Shown here: positions 8,462 to 16,339 of the stretch, one piece after another
How positions within the stretch are numbered: position 1 is the stretch's first letter
Layout: every line of letters begins with the position of its first letter
NCBI GenBank assembly: GCA_022749815.1
Contig: JAKIWV010000001.1
Location: 606,517-670,516 of the forward strand
Direction of reading: 5' to 3'
From: Thermoplasmata archaeon
GTDB taxonomy: Archaea > Thermoplasmatota > Thermoplasmata > Lutacidiplasmatales > UBA184
DNA: 64,000 bases
Position numbers and translations under genes: made by a program
Notes under the pieces: generated by a model
Database searches by the model: none
Told to the model about the DNA's origin: nothing
Seen by the model: only the letters and a program-made list of their open reading frames with translations

Positions 8462-9254
8462 GGACGGCCGCGTAGACTCCCTCCTCTTCGCGCGTGAGGC
8501 GGAGGAAAATCTCCTCGAGGGTAGCGTTCCCCTGGGCGGTCTGACCCCGGAGGGCTTCCAGGGTGCCCTCTCCCACGAGTCGACCGCGATCCAGGATGCC
8601 CACCCGATGGCAGAGCCGCTCGGCCACCTCCATCGTGTGGGTCGAGAAGAGAACCCCGCGCTGCCCCCGCGACACGTACTGTGTGAGCAGCTCGCGCATC
8701 AACCGTACGGACCGGGGGTCGAGGCTGTTGAGCGGTTCGTCGAGGACGAGCAGGGGCGGCTGGTGAAGGAAGGCGCCGATCAGGAGGATTTTCTGGCGCG
8801 TGCCGTTCGACAGCGTGGCCAACGGTTGATCGAACTCGCGCTCGATCTGGAACGCGGTCACGTAGCTCTTGGCCCGGGCAGAGACCTCCTGCGAATCCAG
8901 ACCCCGGACGCTCGCGACGAACTCGAGGAACTCCCGCGGCGTGAGAGCGTCATACAGCAGGGCGGTCTCGGGCACGTACCCTACCATCTGTTTGGTGAAA
9001 ACGGGCTCCCGGACCGGGTCGTGCCCGAGGACGGAGATGGACCCGTCGGCCGGGGTGAGGAGGCCCACCACCGCCTTGAGGGTGCTGGACTTGCCGGCCC
9101 CATTCGACCCCAGCAGTCCATAGATCTCGTGGGGTCGGACCTGGATCGAGAGGTGGTCGACCGCGATCAGTGGACCGTACTGGACGGTCAGGTTCCTCAC
9201 GGCCAACGGCAACTCTAAGACCGATGCGTTAGCGTGCAGAACTCTTCCCCCCAT
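8442..9254 (-). CDS. ABC transporter ATP-binding protein
   Basis: The 270-residue nucleotide-binding subunit has Walker A GSNGAGKSS at residues 49-57, a Q-loop region (GYVPETALLYD), a signature LSNGTRQK, Walker B LLVLDEP and a switch histidine in STHTMEVAE. The signature reads LSNGT rather than LSGGQ, which is common in ABC-2 exporter ATPases. It energises the membrane subunit encoded by the overlapping downstream gene. A TATA-like CTTTATAG on the minus strand at 9273-9280 lies about 22 bp upstream of the ATG, so the transcript is probably leaderless. The same short region serves the divergent regulator operon. Confidence 0.9.
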   Translation of the reverse strand: MGGRVLHANASVLELPLAVRNLTVQYGPLIAVDHLSIQVRPHEIYGLLGSNGAGKSSTLKAVVGLLTPADGSISVLGHDPVREPVFTKQMVGYVPETALLYDALTPREFLEFVASVRGLDSQEVSARAKSYVTAFQIEREFDQPLATLSNGTRQKILLIGAFLHQPPLLVLDEPLNSLDPRSVRLMRELLTQYVSRGQRGVLFSTHTMEVAERLCHRVGILDRGRLVGEGTLEALRGQTAQGNATLEEIFLRLTREEEGVYAAVRALGRA

Positions 9255-9272
9255 AGCGGAGGCGAGCGCACC

Positions 9273-9280
9273 CTATAAAG
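9273..9280. promoter_or_regulatory. Shared TATA element between divergent ABC exporter and regulator operons
   Basis: CTATAAAG reads as a TATA box on the plus strand, about 30 bp before the ATG at 9308. On the minus strand CTTTATAG lies about 22 bp before the ATG at 9254. Only 53 bp separate the two genes, so both promoters must sit here. The divergent product is a winged-helix protein, which could act back on this site; that part is inference. Confidence 0.6.
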
Positions 9281-9307
9281 TCCGAATTGACTGTTCAAGG
9301 GAACATC

Positions 9308-9580
9308 ATGGACTTTGCTTCTTGGACCAACGTCGCGTTCGCGGGGGTCGCGGTCTTCGGCGCGGTCCTATTGGTCGTCTCGCTGCTCGCGGTCCGGAGG
9401 GCTCCGTCGCCCCGGATGGCCCTCGTCGCCGGCGGCTTCCTCGTGATCACCCTGCAGGGGGTGGTGATTGGGGCGCTGCTCTTCCTCGGTGGGGCGGCGC
9501 CGGACCTCCTGTTGTTCCTGTCGGCGCTCTTCGAGACCGTCCTGTTGATCGTGTTGTTTCTTGCGACGCTGGTCCGCTGA
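9308..9580 (+). CDS. Small three-helix membrane protein upstream of winged-helix regulator
   Basis: The predicted 90-residue protein starts MDFASWTNVAFAG at an ATG about 30 bp after a TATA box. A TTG start at 9287 is possible but less likely. It is nearly all hydrophobic, with three transmembrane segments (about residues 8-28, 38-60 and 66-88) joined by short basic loops such as RRAPSPR. It has no catalytic motif. The downstream winged-helix gene begins 8 bp after its stop, so the pair is cotranscribed. Such small membrane proteins beside HTH genes are common in Euryarchaeota and may sequester or sense for the regulator. The function is not known. Confidence 0.7.
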   Translation: MDFASWTNVAFAGVAVFGAVLLVVSLLAVRRAPSPRMALVAGGFLVITLQGVVIGALLFLGGAAPDLLLFLSALFETVLLIVLFLATLVR

Positions 9581-9588
9581 GGCCGGCG

Positions 9589-10134
9589 ATGGGGACGCCC
9601 GCGGAGCGGACCGGCACGTGGGCGGAAACCCTGTTGACCTTCATTCAGCGGTACCCGGGCGTCCATCTTCGGGAGATCCGACGACGACTCGGTATCCCGA
9701 TCGGAACGCTCGACTACCATCTGTACCGGCTCGGTAAGCGCGGTCTCGTGTCGGTGCGGATGCAGGGCGGCTACAAGGTCTGTTTTCCGGAAACGCTGGT
9801 CGGCGAGGGGCCCCCGATCCCCGAGCTCGACAAGGTGCTCATCGCGTTGCTCCGGCAGTCGGTGCCCCGGGCGATCCTGCTCCAGCTTTACTTGGAAGGG
9901 GTGGCATCGCCGCAGTCGCTCGGGATCGCCGTCGGCGCTTCCGGACCCAACCTTTCTTACTTCCTCAAGCGACTCGAGGCCCTCAAGGTCCTGGAGCGGG
10001 AGGGCGCGCCCGGGCAACGGCAGGTCCGTCTACGCGATGCGAAGCGGATCCACGAGATCCTGCTCCGGTACCCGCCGCTTCCCGACACGGTCATTGACCG
10101 GTTCCTACGGTTCTGGTCGGAGCTGCACCCGTGA
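9589..10134 (+). CDS. Double winged-helix transcriptional regulator
   Basis: The 181-residue protein has two winged-helix units. The first (about residues 10-65) contains GVHLREIRRRLGIPIGTLDYH, the shape of archaeal MarR/ArsR-like readers. The second (about 85-150) contains LLRQSVPRAILLQLY and SGPNLSYFLKRLEALKVL, again helix-turn-helix plus wing. No ligand or metal motif is visible. The start ATG is 8 bp after the stop of a small membrane protein gene, and the operon diverges from an ABC exporter, which is a plausible target. The regulator family is widespread in Halobacteria and Thermoplasmata. Confidence 0.82.
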   Translation: MGTPAERTGTWAETLLTFIQRYPGVHLREIRRRLGIPIGTLDYHLYRLGKRGLVSVRMQGGYKVCFPETLVGEGPPIPELDKVLIALLRQSVPRAILLQLYLEGVASPQSLGIAVGASGPNLSYFLKRLEALKVLEREGAPGQRQVRLRDAKRIHEILLRYPPLPDTVIDRFLRFWSELHP

Positions 10135-10238
10135 CCGGGGTTCAACGGCTGTTCGGAAACGCTTATGGACCGCTCGACCGCCATGTTTCCTCGGTGGGGG
10201 ACTCTGGCCGGTGTCGCCGGCCGGGAGCGGGGATTTCT

Positions 10239-11300
10239 ATGAGCGGACGGCGAGGAGGGTGGCTTTCGCTCGCCGCGCTCGTCATCGCTGTCTCGGCACT
10301 CGTCCCGGCCGCCGCCGGCACCATGCCCGGGCCGGGCGCTTCGCCCCATGCGCACTTCATCCCGGCCTCCGACTACGCGGACCTTTCCACCCCGACCGCG
10401 CGCATCCTCTTCGGTTCCCCGCTCCCCCAGGTCGAGATCCTGCCGACCTCCAACACCTCTCTCGGGGCCACCCTCGGGCTCGACTATCTGCTCGAGATCG
10501 CCCCGAACGCCACGGACCCGACCCACCCGTTGGTGCTCAGCGTCGCCGCGCCCCAGAGCCTGCAACAGTTCAACAGCACGATCTCGCTGCACGGCGCGTC
10601 GAGCTACGTCCGGCTGACCGCGGCGCTCCCGGTCCATCCGGCGAACTCCAGCCTCTGGGCCCACGGAACGAACGTCCCCGCCGCGACGAACACCAGCGAG
10701 CAGGCGATTCTGGAGGTCAACTACTCGCTCAAGTCGGGCGCCGACGGCAGCCCGGGCGTCCTCGTCTCCTGGTCCGTGTCGGGCTGGCCGTGGGTGAATC
10801 CCTCGGTGGACGAACTCGCCCTGGAGTACATCGTCCACGTCGTCTCGGGCTCGGGTTTCCAAACCTGCGCGGGGACGCCGAGCGCCAACAACCCCCGGGC
10901 CGCCTGCCCCTCCCAGTCGCTCGCGACCGGCCAGGCGGTGTGGGGATCGTCGTTGACCGCCCTCAAGGGCACCGGCCCTTCCGGCTCGGTGGCCTGGGTC
11001 AGCTGGAGCGCGCACGTCGGCAGCAACGAGAACCAGACGCCGGCCGTGGACGTGGGCGCGTATCTCGAGCAACCGGGGACGAGCGCCCTCGTGATCGCCG
11101 CCCGAGCCCAGGGGGCCGACGCTGTTACGGGGACCACCCTCTTCCTGCTCTCTTCCGGGAGCTTGGGGGGCCTCGCGCCCCTGACAGGAAACCTCCCGGT
11201 GTACGGAGCGGCGGCGGCCGTCTTTGCCGCCGCGGCGAGCGCCGGGATCGTCGTCTCCCGCCGACGCGCCGAGTCGATCGCGCGCGAGCTCTCGGCGTAG
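10239..11300 (+). CDS. Secreted or surface-anchored protein of unknown function
   Basis: This predicted 353-residue cell-surface protein has an N-terminal signal segment (basic MSGRRGG, then a hydrophobic core to about residue 27) and a C-terminal membrane anchor (GAAAAVFAAAASAGIVV) followed by a basic tail. Between them lies a Ser/Thr/Asn-rich extracellular domain with many N-glycosylation sequons such as NTS, NAT, NST and NSS. A Cys pair (QTCAGT and AACPSQ) could form a disulfide. No enzymatic motif is recognised. The ATG at 10239 directly precedes the signal peptide and follows GGGAGCGGGG. It lies about 105 bp after the regulator gene on the same strand. Confidence 0.75.
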   Translation: MSGRRGGWLSLAALVIAVSALVPAAAGTMPGPGASPHAHFIPASDYADLSTPTARILFGSPLPQVEILPTSNTSLGATLGLDYLLEIAPNATDPTHPLVLSVAAPQSLQQFNSTISLHGASSYVRLTAALPVHPANSSLWAHGTNVPAATNTSEQAILEVNYSLKSGADGSPGVLVSWSVSGWPWVNPSVDELALEYIVHVVSGSGFQTCAGTPSANNPRAACPSQSLATGQAVWGSSLTALKGTGPSGSVAWVSWSAHVGSNENQTPAVDVGAYLEQPGTSALVIAARAQGADAVTGTTLFLLSSGSLGGLAPLTGNLPVYGAAAAVFAAAASAGIVVSRRRAESIARELSA

Positions 11301-11309
11301 CGACGCCGG

Positions 11310-12794
11310 CTAGGGCCGGGAGCGGACCGGCGGGAAGAGGATCACCTCTTTGATCGAGGCGGCCCCCGTGAGGGCCATGAACGCCCGGTCGATGCCGAAG
11401 CCGACCCCCGAGGCCGGCGGCATGCCGTACTGGAGCGCCTCGATGAAGTCCCGGTCAATGGCGTAGTGGTCCGTCCCCTTCGCGGCGAGCTGCTCCTCGA
11501 ACCGACGGGCCTGTTCATCGGGGTCGTTGAGCTCCGAGTAGGCGTTGGCGAGCTCGACCCCACGGCAGTAGAGCTCGAACCGCTCGACGCGGCCCGGCTT
11601 CGAGCGATGGTGCTTGGCCAGGGGCGTGGTGCTGAGCGGATGGTCGACGACGAAGGTGGGCCGGGTGAGGGACGGCTCCACGTAGTGCTCGAACAGCTTG
11701 TCGAGGAACTTCCCCGGCGGGGACGCGTCCGGTACGGTGGCGCCGGCCGTCCGCGCGAGGGCGCGGAGCTCGTCGCGGCCCTTGTCGAGGAGTCCGGGAA
11801 TCCCCGAGCGTTCCTCGAGCGCCTCCACGAAGTCGACGACCGCGAACGGCGATTGGAACAGCGTCGGCGCCTCGACGGCGGCGGGGACTTCGGGCAGGAG
11901 GTCGGCGATCCGGCGGGCGAGTCGCAGGTACATGGCCTCCATCAGTCGACGCATGTCGGTGTAGTCGGTGTACGCCCAGTACGCCTCGAGCATCGAGAAC
12001 TCCGGCGAATGCGTGACGTCGAGGTCCTCGTTCCGGAAAATGCGTCCGAGTTCGTAGACCCGTTCCATGCCCCCCACGAGCAGGCGCTTGAGCGGCAGCT
12101 CGAGCGAGATCCGGAGCTGAAGGTCTTCGTCGAGGTACGTGGAGCGGGTCCCGAACGGCTCGGCGGCTGCCCCGCTGGCCACCGCTCCCAGGATCGGGGT
12201 CTCCACCTCCAGGAAATCGTGCTCGTCGAAGAAGTGTCGGATCTCCCGAACGAGCAAGGACCGGGCGCGGAAGCGGGCCCGGGTCTCGGGCGAGGAAAGC
12301 AGGTCGAGGTACCGCCGGCGGATCCGCAGCTCGGCGTCCCGGAGGCCATGGAACTTCTCGGGAGGCGGTGCGATCGCCTTCGCCAGCATCGTGAGCTGCC
12401 GCACGAGGAGCGAGGGCTCACCGCGCCGCGTGACCATCGGAGAGCCTTCAGCGCCGACGATGTCGCCGGGGTCCAGGTCGGCCAACCACTCCGAGTACGC
12501 CGGCTCTTCGAGTTCATCGACCCGGAGGAACAGCTGGAGTCCGCCGGCCTGGTCCTCCAGGTCGAGGAAGGCCGACCGGCCGTGCTGACGGATCGTCCGG
12601 ATCCGTCCCGCGACACGTGCGTCCGGCCCCGACGCGGTCGCACCGGGCGTCAGCGACCGGCACCGGTCGACGACCGTCGTGGAGGGGACGCGGTCGGGAA
12701 AGCTCCAGGGATACGGCTCGACGCCGCGATCCCGGAGCCGGTCGACCTTCTGTCGACGTTCCTGGACCAGATGCGATTCCTCGGGGTCGCTCAT
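11310..12794 (-). CDS. lysS: Lysyl-tRNA synthetase, class II
   Basis: This 494-residue enzyme charges tRNA-Lys. An N-terminal OB-fold anticodon-binding domain covers about residues 55-165 (VAGRIRTIRQHGRSAFLDL). The class II catalytic core follows. Motif 1 is near VETPILGAVASGAAAEPF, motif 2 is ELGRIFRNEDLDVTHSPEFS and motif 3 is GVGFGIDRAFMAL near the C-terminus. The length and the ASGAAAEPF motif match class II LysRS rather than the class I enzyme used by many archaea. The gene lies 51 bp after an unknown gene on the same strand and probably shares its transcript. Confidence 0.96.
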   Translation of the reverse strand: MSDPEESHLVQERRQKVDRLRDRGVEPYPWSFPDRVPSTTVVDRCRSLTPGATASGPDARVAGRIRTIRQHGRSAFLDLEDQAGGLQLFLRVDELEEPAYSEWLADLDPGDIVGAEGSPMVTRRGEPSLLVRQLTMLAKAIAPPPEKFHGLRDAELRIRRRYLDLLSSPETRARFRARSLLVREIRHFFDEHDFLEVETPILGAVASGAAAEPFGTRSTYLDEDLQLRISLELPLKRLLVGGMERVYELGRIFRNEDLDVTHSPEFSMLEAYWAYTDYTDMRRLMEAMYLRLARRIADLLPEVPAAVEAPTLFQSPFAVVDFVEALEERSGIPGLLDKGRDELRALARTAGATVPDASPPGKFLDKLFEHYVEPSLTRPTFVVDHPLSTTPLAKHHRSKPGRVERFELYCRGVELANAYSELNDPDEQARRFEEQLAAKGTDHYAIDRDFIEALQYGMPPASGVGFGIDRAFMALTGAASIKEVILFPPVRSRP

Positions 12795-12845
12795 CGGAAC
12801 GGCGGCTCGCCGGGGACGGTGGCTGTCGGAGGAAAAAGCTTCGCC

Positions 12846-13247
12846 TCAGGAGGAGGCGGCTTCCAAGGGCAGGAACTCGTTGCCCGAGCTGCGGACGAGG
12901 ACGAGCTGTTCCGGCGTCGCCGCGGTGCCGCCGGCATTCTTCGCGGCGTCGTGGAGCAAGAGGAACGTCCCAAAGAAGAACTCCGCCGTGGCGTCGCCGC
13001 CGCCGACCCCGTAGCTGACGTAGTCCGAGAAGTAGACGTGGACGTGCCCGGACCGGTGCTGCCGGAGCGACTTGAGGAACGGTTGGAACGTCTCGGGTCC
13101 CTTGCGCGCAAGCTCCTCGATAAGGTCACGTAGGATCGGTCGCTGGGAGAGCCCGCCGAGGCCGTCGTAGGTCACGTAGAGCGCGGGCCGGGGTTCGAGC
13201 GTGACCACCCCGGCGCGCAGAACGCCCTCGACCTGCTTCGTTCGCAT
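12846..13247 (-). CDS. Conserved-looking protein of unknown function upstream of lysS
   Basis: The 133-residue protein was not recognised. It is soluble and starts with a short strand region (GVVTLEPRPALYVTYDGLGG), then a helix (RPILRDLIEELARKG). A Gly-rich stretch follows (YGVGGGDATAEFFFGTFLLLHDAA) and the acidic end is FLPLEAASS. There are no cysteines and no obvious metal or nucleotide motif. It has its own TATA-like element about 30 bp upstream (13272-13282), consistent with a leaderless transcript, and 51 bp separate it from lysS. Composition and promoter spacing support a real gene. Confidence 0.65.
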   Translation of the reverse strand: MRTKQVEGVLRAGVVTLEPRPALYVTYDGLGGLSQRPILRDLIEELARKGPETFQPFLKSLRQHRSGHVHVYFSDYVSYGVGGGDATAEFFFGTFLLLHDAAKNAGGTAATPEQLVLVRSSGNEFLPLEAASS

Positions 13248-13271
13248 GGCGCGCGCCGAGACCCGGTTCCT

Positions 13272-13282
13272 GTTAAGAAGTC
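13272..13282 (-). promoter_or_regulatory. TATA-like element upstream of the unknown gene and lysS
   Basis: On the minus strand the sequence reads CTTCTTAACAG, an A/T-rich island in GC-rich surroundings. It is centred about 30 bp upstream of the ATG at 13247, the spacing expected for a leaderless archaeal transcript. Confidence 0.5.
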
Positions 13283-13351
13283 TTCGGGGAGAATCCGGGG
13301 TCGTCGAAAAAGGAAGGGGGCGGGATCGCTCCCACCCCTACGGGAACGTGT

Positions 13352-14998
13352 TCAGTGGCCGTGGCCCATGCCACCCATGCCGCCCATGCCACCGGGCGGT
13401 CCGCCGCCACCGCCGCCCTTCTTGGAGGCGATGATGTCGTCGATCCGCAGGATCATCGTCGCGACCTCGACGGCGGAGCTCAGCGCCTGACGCTTGACGC
13501 GGGCCGGCTCGACGATCTTCAGGACCGTCATGTCGGTGGCCTTTCCGTCCGCCATGTTGACGCCGATGTTCTTGTTGGCGCGGGGGCCCTCGTGGGCGCT
13601 CCGCAGTTCGATGAGCGTGTTGATCGCGTCGTACCCGCCGTTCTCGGCCAGGGCCCAGGGAATGACTTCGAGGGCCTGAGCGAACGCTTCGACGGCGAGC
13701 TGCTCGCGGCCGCCGACCGTCGGGGCGAACTTTCGCAGCTTGACGGCGAGGTCCACTTCGGTCGCGCCGCCGCCGGGGCAGACCACCCCGTCTTCGATGG
13801 TGCTCGAAACGACCTTGAGCGCATCCTGGATCGCCCGTTCGACTTCCTGGGTCACGTGCTCGGTGCCGCCGCGAATCAGGATCGTAACGGAGCGCGGGTT
13901 CGCGCAACCGGTGACGTAGGTCATGTGCTCATCCCCGACCTTCTTCTGCTCGACCTGGGCCGCCTGGCCGAGATCCGCCGGGGTGAGTTCGCGGACGCCG
14001 GTGACGATCTTCGCGCCGGTCGCCTTCGCGAGTTTCTGGAGGTCCGACTCCTTGACCTGTTTCACTGCGTAGATGCCGGACTTGGCGAGGTAGTGGAGGA
14101 CGACATCGTCGATCCCCTTCTGGGTGACGACGACGTTGGCTCCGGAGGCCTTGACGGCGTCGACCATCTGCCGGAAGCTTTGGTCTTCCTGGTCGAGGAA
14201 GCTCTGCATCTGGCTGGGCGACTTGATGTTGATCTTGCCCTCGATCTCGGTCTTCTTGACCTCGAGAGCGGAGTTGAGGAGCGCAATCTTCGCGTCCTTG
14301 ACGACGAGGGGCATGCGCGTGTGGCCACGTTCCTTGTCGAGGACGATGCCTTGGATGAGCTCGGTGTCCTCGATGGTGCCCCCATGGCGCTTCTCGAGCT
14401 TGATGAGGTCCACGTCGGCGATGTGCTTCCCGCCGCGTTCCTCGGTGACCCGGCGGACGGCTTCGACCGCGATCTCGCCCAGCTTGTTGCGAGCGCCAAA
14501 CGAGCCTTTCGACCCGATGGCGGTGAGCGCGACGTCGGTGAGTTCGGGGACGCTGTCAAATTTGACGGGGATGCCGATCTCCTTCTCAATGAGCCGGTGC
14601 GCTTCTTCGAGCGCCTGATGGTACCCGCGCGCGATAACGGTGGGATGCACCTGCTGTTCGAGCAGATTCTCGGCGCGCTTCAGCAACTCGCCGGCGAGCA
14701 CGACGGCGGTCGTGGTGCCGTCGCCGCATTGCTGGTCCTGGGTCTTGGCGACCTCGACCAGCATCTTCGCGGCCGGGTGCTCAACGTCGACTTCTTTCAG
14801 GATCGTGACGCCGTCGTTGGTGATTGTGACATCGCCCATCGAATCGACGAGCATCTTGTCCATCCCCCGGGGGCCGAGGGTGGAGCGGACGGCATCAGCA
14901 ATGGCGCGGGCCGCCTGGATGTTGTTCGCGGCGGCGCCCTTTCCTTGTTCGCGTTCCGTGCCTTCCTTCAGAATGAAAATCGGCGTTCCTTGTAGCAT
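13352..14998 (-). CDS. Thermosome subunit (group II chaperonin)
   Basis: This ATP-dependent folding machine subunit is 548 residues, standard for the family. Diagnostic stretches are [14 protein letters not shown] and [13 protein letters not shown] near residues 40-70, [15 protein letters not shown] near 91-105 and [12 protein letters not shown] near 398-409. The flexible C-terminus is rich in glycine and methionine repeats ([13 protein letters not shown]), as in thermosomes. Only one subunit gene lies in the window. A TATA box on the minus strand at 15030-15036 predicts a leader of under 15 nt. An 8-bp inverted repeat further upstream may be a heat-shock operator. Confidence 0.98.
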   Translation of the reverse strand: MLQGTPIFILKEGTEREQGKGAAANNIQAARAIADAVRSTLGPRGMDKMLVDSMGDVTITNDGVTILKEVDVEHPAAKMLVEVAKTQDQQCGDGTTTAVVLAGELLKRAENLLEQQVHPTVIARGYHQALEEAHRLIEKEIGIPVKFDSVPELTDVALTAIGSKGSFGARNKLGEIAVEAVRRVTEERGGKHIADVDLIKLEKRHGGTIEDTELIQGIVLDKERGHTRMPLVVKDAKIALLNSALEVKKTEIEGKINIKSPSQMQSFLDQEDQSFRQMVDAVKASGANVVVTQKGIDDVVLHYLAKSGIYAVKQVKESDLQKLAKATGAKIVTGVRELTPADLGQAAQVEQKKVGDEHMTYVTGCANPRSVTILIRGGTEHVTQEVERAIQDALKVVSSTIEDGVVCPGGGATEVDLAVKLRKFAPTVGGREQLAVEAFAQALEVIPWALAENGGYDAINTLIELRSAHEGPRANKNIGVNMADGKATDMTVLKIVEPARVKRQALSSAVEVATMILRIDDIIASKKGGGGGGPPGGMGGMGGMGHGH

Positions 14999-15029
14999 TG
15001 TCGCACCAGCGGCGACAAGTTTCCGCTTC

Positions 15030-15036
15030 TATATAA
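15030..15036 (-). promoter_or_regulatory. TATA box of the thermosome gene
   Basis: TTATATA on the minus strand is centred 35 bp upstream of the thermosome ATG at 14998 and predicts a transcript start around 15005-15008. It is among the strongest TATA matches in the window, as expected for a highly expressed chaperonin. Confidence 0.75.
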
Positions 15037-15056
15037 GCGTGAGCATCGCCGGGGCT

Positions 15057-15096
15057 CTGTGAAATAACCAGTCCGAGACGGTCGATTCTTTCACAG
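15057..15096. promoter_or_regulatory. CTGTGAAA / TTTCACAG inverted repeat upstream of thermosome
   Basis: A perfect 8-bp inverted repeat lies at 15057-15064 and 15089-15096, separated by 24 bp (center-to-center about 32 bp, three helical turns). It sits 21 bp upstream of the thermosome TATA box. The spacing would suit a dimeric or tetrameric regulator binding one DNA face. A related GTTTCACC occurs just beyond, at about 15107-15114. A role in heat-shock control is inference. Confidence 0.4.
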
Positions 15097-15171
15097 GCTG
15101 CGCGATGTTTCACCAAGCTCCAAACACAAGGCTCTGCGAGATTGTAGCACTAAAGGGTCCGTTCTAAACGC

Positions 15172-15609
15172 TTAACCCGGTCCGCCTTGACTCGGCGCAG
15201 TCAGTTTCCGTCTCGCTTGGAGTAACTCGATCCAGATCCCGTTCGGATCCTTCACGAAGGCCTCATTCCAGCTCAGCTCGTCACCAATCTCTTTCGGACG
15301 GACTGTAACCTCGACCCCTCGCCGCTCGAGTTCTCCGATCGCGTCGGGCAGGTTGTCGCATTCAAACGCCAGATGATCGAGATCCTCTCCATTCGAGTAC
15401 GTTGTCCCGAACCGGCTGCCTTCCTCGTACCAATTGAGCTCCAAGAGCTGCACAGAGTCTGAGCTTCGGAGGGTCACGACCTGGCCGTTAGTCGGTGGGG
15501 TTGGTTCGAGAGGCTCAACTACCTGCATTTCGAGGATCTCGGTGTAGAAACGTAGGGACTCCTGTAGGTCCTTCACGCGGATTCCGGTGTATGTCATCCT
15601 GAACTGCAT
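15172..15609 (-). CDS. VOC-superfamily glyoxalase-like protein
   Basis: The 145-residue protein has paired beta-alpha-beta-beta-beta modules typical of vicinal oxygen chelate enzymes. The first starts TYTGIRVKDLQESLRFYTEIL and the second DHLAFECDNLPDAIGELE. Candidate metal ligands are E in LLELNW, H in DHLAFE and E in WIELLQ. The usual first histidine of glyoxalase I is replaced by tyrosine in TYTGIRV, as in a common archaeal subgroup, so lactoylglutathione lyase activity should not be assumed. A TATA-like GTCTTAC lies about 30 bp upstream of the ATG. GC content is lower here than in the flanking core genes. Confidence 0.82.
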   Translation of the reverse strand: MQFRMTYTGIRVKDLQESLRFYTEILEMQVVEPLEPTPPTNGQVVTLRSSDSVQLLELNWYEEGSRFGTTYSNGEDLDHLAFECDNLPDAIGELERRGVEVTVRPKEIGDELSWNEAFVKDPNGIWIELLQARRKLTAPSQGGPG

Positions 15610-15775
15610 GGTCGGCTACGAACCGGCTTCCCGCCGTAAGACTATCGACGCGCCGACGCCGATTGGTGTGCTTATCTGCCCCGAGCGAAATGCACGGCCA
15701 AGTTTAACACGCGGAAACGGGCACGTTAGGAGAGAAGAGACTTCATCGCCCGGGAAGCAAAGTCTGGTGCGGTGG

Positions 15776-16339
15776 ATGCCCGAAGGTGATTCGAGACGCA
15801 AATTGGCGGATTTCTCAGTTAGAGCGTCCAAGATTCATGGCCAAGGGGTCTTTGCCAAGAAGGCGTTCCTCAAGGGCGAAAAAATCCTAGAGATTGACGA
15901 CTCGGACCCTGTCCTCGATCGAGGCAAACTGACCCCTAGGCAGGAGATATTCATCGATGTGTTTTTCGCAGTCGATGGAAAGCAGAAGACCACGTGGATG
16001 AAGTCGCCCGAGAGGTTCATCAACCATTCGTGCGAGCCCAATGCCTACGTTCTGACCGACATGAGAAGTGGTGTCCGGCGGACATGGGCACTGAAGAACA
16101 TCCGGATGGGGGACGAACTCACCTGGGATTATGCGCTAAACATTTGGGAGGAGTGGACCGGTCCCGTGCCCTGCAACTGCCGCGCTGAGAATTGCCGAAG
16201 GATCATTCGAGGAAACTACTTCACACTCCCCAGAGAGATCCAACGAAAGTATCTGCCCTTACTAGACGAGCCATTCAAGAAGCGATTCACAAAGGAAATT
16301 CAATCGCTCAATCTCACGGCAGAACACGGCCCTGCGTGA
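15776..16339 (+). CDS. SET-domain lysine methyltransferase-like protein with post-SET cysteines
   Basis: The 187-residue form starts MPEGDSRRKLADFS. A longer open frame would overlap the VOC gene on the other strand, so the internal ATG is preferred. SET hallmarks are present: HGQGVFA at 21-27, NHSCEPN at 83-89 (AdoMet pseudoknot) and DELTWDY at 113-119 with the catalytic tyrosine region. A post-SET CxCx4C follows at C133, C135 and C140, which with the NHSC cysteine could bind zinc. The protein would methylate lysine in a protein substrate, possibly a chromatin or translation protein. SET proteins are scattered in archaea, and this GC-poor gene may have been acquired by transfer. Confidence 0.88.
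   Translation: MPEGDSRRKLADFSVRASKIHGQGVFAKKAFLKGEKILEIDDSDPVLDRGKLTPRQEIFIDVFFAVDGKQKTTWMKSPERFINHSCEPNAYVLTDMRSGVRRTWALKNIRMGDELTWDYALNIWEEWTGPVPCNCRAENCRRIIRGNYFTLPREIQRKYLPLLDEPFKKRFTKEIQSLNLTAEHGPA

Noticed and set aside
13355..14995. A 546-codon plus-strand open frame antisense to the thermosome gene
   Set aside because: The frame mirrors the coding gene's codon bias. The thermosome on the minus strand is certain, and the plus-strand translation is low-complexity and acidic with no family features.
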